From positions 186,001 through 250,000 of the forward strand of contig JNEU01001003.1 of NCBI GenBank assembly GCA_000697475.1: a DNA stretch of 64,000 nt. Direction: 5' to 3'. The notes under the pieces are model-generated. The model was not told the origin of the DNA, searched no databases, and saw only the letters and a list, made by a program, of their open reading frames with translations. The stretch comes from Lichtheimia corymbifera B2541 (lineage: Eukaryota; Mucoromycota; Mucoromycetes; Mucorales; Lichtheimiaceae). Of the stretch, positions 58,843-64,000 are shown piece after piece; the stretch's first letter is position 1, and every line of letters begins with the position of its first letter. A program made the position numbers and the translations under genes.

Positions 58843-59416
58843 TATCGTAACTACAACATGGATGGCTAAGGGCTTCATGTTCTTATAAAAAGATGGATAC
58901 ATTGTACTCAGGTCTCGCGTAAACGACGTGTAAGCTTATTATGGTAAGGTGATTGCTCCATATGTAGTGTTTGGTGTTGACAACAAAAACGTGTAATGCA
59001 AAATGGGTGTCTAAAGGCTTGGTATTTTTTTGATGTTCTACAGTCTTCAACTCGGGAGTCATGGGAACGACGTAAATCTAATTCATGCAACGTTAAAAGA
59101 CTTAAACCTCGTTAACATTTTATGTCTTGCTAGGGAATGTATATCATATATTCTTTGTGAATGAAGGAATTAAGATGCTTTGATTATAGAATGTAATGTA
59201 AGGCGCATCTTTATTGTGATGAATAAAAGTGCAGACAGCAATGCGCCCTTTGCTGATGGTTGAGCTGGGACTATGTACTACCATATTCAGCCAGCGCCAG
59301 GTTGTGGTGGTCTCAAAGCTTGGTTCCGAAAACTGAGTCACATTTTTTGGACAAAGGGATCCAAAGGTCGCTTGAAGAAAAAAAACTTGGGTTCCACTCT
59401 CTCTATACTTGCAACA
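58843..59416. other. intergenic region
   Basis: Spacer between repeat copy C and the Rrb1 gene, including that gene's promoter and 5' UTR. No supported gene. Confidence 0.4.
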
Positions 59417-60992
59417 ATGTCCAAGCGCGCTGCCGATCGCCACGATGAAATGGAGCACGACGCCAAGGCTCCTGATTTAGGCACTGGAGCCTCTCGCATG
59501 CGCACTGATCAAGTCAATGACAATATGGGTGACTTTGAAGACGCTTGGGAAGACGACTATGAGTCTGGTGAAGAGAACCAAGACGGCGATGGTATGTGTC
59601 AGCATCATTTCCATGTACAAGGATGATATATTGATATAAATCATTAGGTATGGAAGTGGACGAGGAAATGGATCAAGAGGATGATGAGCAACAAGAGGAA
59701 CAAGAAGAACCCGAATTGCGTACATATCTTCCTGGCCAGCCTTTAGAAGAGGGTGAAACGCTTGAAGCTGATCAATCGGTTTATGTCATGTTGCACAATC
59801 TCGATGTACGTGCTCCTTTCCTCAGCTTTGACGTGCTTCAAGATAACCTTGGTGATGAGAGAAAGAATGTAAGTATCCATGATGCGTGTGTCTATGCATG
59901 ATAATAGCATCTAATGCTGGATGATCGATCTAGTTCCCTGCAACTGCCTATGTAGCAGCTGGTACATCCATTCCTGGTGCTCGTGACAACGAGGTGTTGG
60001 TTATGAAAATGTCGCAATTACACAAGACGCAGCAGGATGATTCAGAAGATGAGGACGATGATCCGGATGCTTTGGATGAAGACCCTGTACTCGAATATCG
60101 TTCTATCCCACATAATGGTTGCGTGAATCGTTTGCGTGTGATGCCTCAACAAGATCAACGACATATTGCAGCTACTTGGTCTGAGACCGGCAAAGTCCAT
60201 GTGTTTGATTTGTCACCTTATATGAAGAGTTTGGATGTGCCTGGTACTGCTCTTCCCAAGTCCAACAAGCCATTTGCTACTATCAACAATCATGGTCGTT
60301 ATGAAGGTTATGCTCTCGATTGGTCCAGTCTTGATGCAGGTCGATTGTTGTCCGGTGACAATGCAGGTCTCATTTATAACACCACCATCACACCTTCTGG
60401 TGCATCCACCGACTCAGCACCATTCCGTGGACACAAATCCTCGGTGGAAGATTTGCAATGGTCTCCTTCAGAGCGCAACGTGTTTGCTTCATGCTCGGCT
60501 GATTACACTGTAAAGATTTGGGATACTCGCAACAAGAACCGATCAGCTGTCAGTGTCAAGGCAAGCAATTCGGATATCAATGTTATTACCTGGAACCACA
60601 AGGCTAGTTATTTGCTTGCTAGTGGTCATGATGATGGTGTCTTTAGCGTTTGGGATCTTCGACAATTCAAGAGCAATGCACCTACACCTGTGGCCACCTT
60701 TAAATGGCACAATGCTCCTATCACATCTATCGAATGGCATCCAACTGAAGAATCTGTGCTTGGTGTTTCTGGTGCAGATGATCAGGTTACTTTGTGGGAT
60801 TTGTCTGTGGAACCAGATGCTGAAGAAGAAGGTCGATTCACAAGTGAGGGCGTTCAAGTGCCTCCACAACTTTTGTTTGTGCATCAAGGCCAGAGTGAGA
60901 TCAAGGAGATTCACTGGCATAAGCAGATTCCCGGTTGCGTTCTCAGCACAGCCAATACTGGTTTCAACATCTTCAAGACCATCTCCATTTAG
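59417..60992 (+). CDS. RRB1: ribosome-assembly WD40 protein Rrb1/GRWD1
   Basis: Nuclear chaperone of ribosomal protein uL3 needed for 60S assembly. Exons 59417-59591, 59648-59868 and 59934-60992 give 484 aa. The first 110 residues are highly acidic (EDAWEDDYESGEENQDGD, then EDDEQQEEQEEPE), as in the family. RTYLPGQPLEEGETLEADQS and YVMLHNLDVRAPFLSFDVL mark the N-terminal domain. A second acidic loop (DDSEDEDDDPDALDEDP) precedes WD40 blades such as FRGHKSSVEDLQWSPSERNV, YTVKIWDTR, FSVWDLRQFK, HNAPITSIEWHPTEESVLGV. Start MSKRAADRHDE; an in-frame ATG 144 bp upstream gives a non-matching leader. Confidence 0.93.
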
Positions 60993-61178
60993 AAATATAC
61001 ATATATATTATCCCACTCTCCCTATCAACCACACTCACAACTCCCATCACTATCGTACTCATGTATTCAAAATCACACATTCACACCATCATTTGTTCTC
61101 TGTATTCTAATCATCATTCCCTTTTTGCTTGGCTCCATGATCACCTTGCTCGATTTATTGTTGGAATTGGATATAGGA

Positions 61179-61774
61179 TTAGGGGAGCATGGACATAATG
61201 TGTTGTTGCCATAGCCGATGCCACATGGTTGCCATGGATGCACCAACAAGAGTACCCACAGATACCTGTGCCAAAGTATGATGCCCTAAACGTACACGCG
61301 ACCATAGTACCATGGCAGTGAAAATGTATAAAATACTAGCGAGTGCAATGGTGAGTGGTGTAACGTAGCTCACTGCACAGTGGCAGTAGGTGGCAAAAAA
61401 GGCCATGACTTGGGAGTGTGAGGATGGCATTCCATAGGATGTCTTGCTGCTGATATTCTCATGTTGGATGGATACACGGGGTCGAGGTTGTCGGATAAGG
61501 TGTTTGAGTATCTTGGCCGTTATGGCACATAGGATTGAACCGGTGAAAAAGTAAATGAGATGCAACGATCCAAACACTATGACAGCCACCATGGACATTG
61601 AGATCACTAGCCATTGTGCCTGGATCCGGGCACCGGGTTAGTATTGTTGTTTCCCTTTTTTGAAAGCTTTCAACTCTATGTTCTTTTTCTCTCCAACCCA
61701 CACACACACCCACGCGCGCGCAAGGAATGTTTTTAGCTTGCCTTATCAAGGACACGTAGCAGACTCATAGCCAT
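61179..61774 (-). CDS. PAP2-family phosphatase with GC-AG intron
   Basis: Membrane phosphatase of the PAP2/haloperoxidase superfamily, of the short type that includes dolichyl-diphosphatases. Exons on the minus strand: 61774-61742 and 61619-61179, 157 aa. All three active-site motifs are kept: KILKHLIRQPRP, GMPSSHSQ and SRVRLGHHTLAQVSVG. Four or five membrane helices. The intron (61620-61741, 122 nt) starts AAG|GCAAGC and ends CAG, a GC-AG intron; no GT donor nearby keeps the frame. The N-terminus may extend further upstream: the frame is open for another 30 codons (DEETSPIRLHYYAHKYQL) but lacks an ATG. Confidence 0.78.
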
Positions 61775-62119
61775 GAGCTGGTATTTGTGAGCGTAGTAGT
61801 GCAAACGAATGGGAGACGTCTCCTCGTCGGGATTTTCCAAGATGTCAAACGAACGTCAATGGCTTTCAGGAACAGGAATTGGAACGATTTGGTCCCTTCC
61901 TCATCACCCACTATGAAAAAGATGCTATACTACTGATAAATGCAGAAACTGATGGTGGGTAGAAACCATCATTGCCATTTGCAAATAGTGGAAAAGGATA
62001 CAAAACAATACATAAATTACAAGTGAAAAGATCTTACAATGTAGATATAAAAAAGGGGTGGGTAGCCTATTTGGTGGAGATGTGCGTGCGTGTATATATA
62101 TTTAAAATGCATGTGTATA
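61775..62119. other. intergenic region
   Basis: Promoter of the PAP2 gene and 3' flank of the P4-ATPase gene. No gene supported beyond a possible N-terminal extension of the PAP2 protein. Confidence 0.4.
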
Positions 62120-64000
62120 TCAGGATCGTCGTTGTTTGCCAAACCATGATCGGTGCCAAGTCCACTTTTCATTGACAGCAGCCTCCTTCCTCCTCGTTTT
62201 TCGCAATTGCAACTTGTCATATTTCTCCACATGTCGTGCAGTCGCCATCACGTCGGGGAACCACCATTGTTTGACAAAGCAAATCACATATCTTGGCAGG
62301 AACGACAAAACCACCGAGAGCAAGAGAATCAACCAAAAATTGCCACCACCGTAAAGCATGGTTCCCATTCCGTAGATGGTAACCGATTGGAAGAGTCCAT
62401 AGATAAGAACAAATAAAAAGGTGACAAGTAGCTCAAGACCAATGAAAAAGAATTGAAACCATGTCCAATAATAGGTGTTGAAACCTGGCATCAAGTTTGC
62501 CACCACAATAGCTGCCACGCCCACTGAAGAGGAGAATTCAAGCATCGACTCGGGATGACCATTGGGGTTTGGATCAGAGCCCTCATAGACGAAAAAGAAG
62601 GCGTAAAACAGCACTAGTGATTGCCATACAGCATCGCCAAAGTAGAGCCAGTATCTCCAACGGGTATATAATCGATGATCAATGCCCACCTCGTATACTT
62701 GTGGATATCGCTTCAAGTATGCCGATGTCACATCCTGGTCCGATGCACCTATTATGTTGTTGTCAATATGATATCCACATCCAACATCCAATCATACGTA
62801 CCTAAAACAACCACTGGTGCCACAGTAAAGATGACGTTGTACAATTGCAAGAATGAATAGTCGTAGAAAATGTTGCCCGAGAATCGACTATAAATCTGAT
62901 ACCACAGTGACGGAAACACCCAGAGGATGTTTTTGTAGAAGAAGTTGAGGATCATTTCAGCAATGCGATGGTAATTCCAATGGCCTTGGACAAGGATCAA
63001 TTTGTGTAAGAATCGGAATTGAGCAATTGCATAATCTGACGCCATGGATGCTTGCACGCCCTCTTGACCAGCAATGCCCACACCAATGTTGGCAGCTTGA
63101 ATCATGCTAACATCATTGGCACCATCACCCACGGCTAATGTCACAGCGCCTTTGCCTTCACGCACCATGTCGACCACCAAGGCTTTTTGCAATGGACTCA
63201 CTCGACAACAGAGCACACTCTTACATAGCAATGATACATCCAGTAGCTTTTGTCTGAGATTGTCGGCCTTGAAAAGCAATGTCAATGCTGATCCTTCAAT
63301 GATAAGCGCATTCTCAGTGAGATCGCCTTTGGCTGTGGCTGCCGAGATTTGTCGTGCGATATCATCCAAGTCATGTTCCACTGCTTCAGCATCGCCGCTG
63401 CTATTTCCTCGCAATGTCCACAAGTTCATGTTGTTGTCGAGAAGACTGCTGGCATAGCCAATGTTGATGGCCGTCTCCAATTTATCACCCGTCAACACCC
63501 ATACTTTGATTCCTGCACGTCGAAGATCTTCAATGCATTGGGGTACGCCCTCTTGTAACTTGTCCTCAATACCCGTGGCTCCCAACAATAAGAGATCCCG
63601 TTCCATTTCGTCTTGTACCCGATCCACTTTTTCAGTACGGTTTTCAGCTGCCGTGCTTGCTTCTTCCAATCGTGCATTCCATTTCTCGTATTCCTCTTCG
63701 GTGAATATTTTGTATCCAAGCACCAATGTACGTAAACCATCATTAGAAAATGCATCCACATCTTGCTTGGTTTGTTGCAGTAATTCATCTTTGAGGGGTT
63801 GATCTTGTAGTCGTTCAAGGATAACATTGTCAGCACCTTTGCAGTATAATACAATATCATTCCAAGGGGCGGGTCGTCGCACAATGACGCTCATACGTTT
63901 GCGAGTGGAATTAAACTCAAGAACGTTGAGAAGCTGAAACTCATGCTCAGTGCCAAGAATATCCACACGTAATCGTTTGCCTTGGCGAGATAAAAAGGAA
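62120..64000 (-). CDS. P4-type ATPase (phospholipid flippase), Dnf-like, 5' end outside window
   Basis: Aminophospholipid flippase. The window holds its C-terminal half, about 609 codons, in two exons (window edge to 62802, and 62748-62120; 53-nt intron). Seen in order: NVLEFNSTRKRMSVIV and CKGADNVILERL (nucleotide domain), GIEDKLQEGVPQCIEDL, VWVLTGDKLETAINIGY (P-domain), AVGDGANDVSMIQAANIGVG (hinge), FRFLHKLILVQGHWNYHRIA, then six membrane helices M5-M10 with NFFYKNILWVFPSLWYQIYS. The phosphorylated DKTGT lies outside. GASDQDVTSAYLKRYPQVYE in the loop after M7-M8 and the general wording favour the Dnf1/2 branch over Drs2 or Neo1. The tail is basic (KLQLRKTRRKEAA). Confidence 0.92.

Noticed and set aside
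61775..61940. Extra N-terminal exon for the PAP2 gene
   Set aside because: A protein-like stretch (GDEEGTKSFQFLFLKAID) exists on the minus strand but in a different frame, with no GT donor that joins it correctly.
1..64000. CRISPR array, prokaryotic operon or phage region
   Set aside because: The DNA is eukaryotic with spliceosomal introns; no spaced short direct repeats of CRISPR type were seen.

Overview
This is 64 kb of nuclear DNA from a filamentous fungus. The likely group is Mucoromycota, probably Mucorales; the genus cannot be fixed from the sequence alone. The reasons are short introns (about 45-125 nt) with GTAAGT/GTATGT donors and CTAAT-type branch points, moderate AT-richness, CT-rich tracts before start codons, and fungal families: PTR2 transporter, Ugo1-like carrier, chitin-deacetylase-like protein, TPR/F-box/LRR protein and Ypt1. 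All gene models below were spliced by hand, and exon joins were checked for reading phase.

Layout. 1-5.9 kb: the 3' part of an FBXO9/Hrt3-like F-box gene, a DUF4436 membrane protein, a Cys-rich and His/Pro-rich protein of unknown function, and a 70-aa protein. 5.9-10 kb: gene-poor, with a miniature LTR retroelement (8569-9411, TRIM type) beside a tRNA-Val gene. 10-16.3 kb: a WKF-domain protein, a GATA-like plus PHD zinc-finger protein, and a chitin-deacetylase-like surface protein that has lost its catalytic motifs. 16.3-21.6 kb: a repeat island with two copies of a 1.2-1.7 kb non-coding element, a 473-bp foldback element built from the same repeat unit, and gene remnants; a third copy lies at 57.2-58.8 kb. 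21.6-28.7 kb: bleomycin hydrolase, a small hypothetical protein, an amidohydrolase and a TPR/F-box/LRR protein.

29-38 kb: tRNA-Arg, a Ugo1-like outer-membrane carrier, prenylcysteine oxidase facing an acyl-protein-thioesterase-like hydrolase with 7 bp between their stops, a thaumatin-like protein and Ypt1/Rab1. 39.9-50 kb: a secreted protein with two LysM domains and a 3D barrel, a PTR2 peptide transporter, TRAPP subunit Trs20 and an F-box/WD40 protein. 51-64 kb: a 116-aa hypothetical protein, importin-beta (Kap95), ribosomal protein eL41 with its start codon split by an intron, the ribosome-assembly WD40 protein Rrb1/GRWD1, a PAP2 phosphatase with a GC-AG intron, and a Dnf-like P4-ATPase that runs off the right edge.

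Most genes are housekeeping functions with no operon-like grouping. Themes that recur are vesicle traffic (Ypt1, Trs20, P4-ATPase), lipidated-protein turnover (prenylcysteine oxidase with the thioesterase), ubiquitin ligase adaptors (three F-box genes) and ribosome production (eL41, Rrb1). The least explained parts are the repeat family with its conserved open unit, the TRIM element, and a 19-bp motif shared upstream of both tRNA genes.
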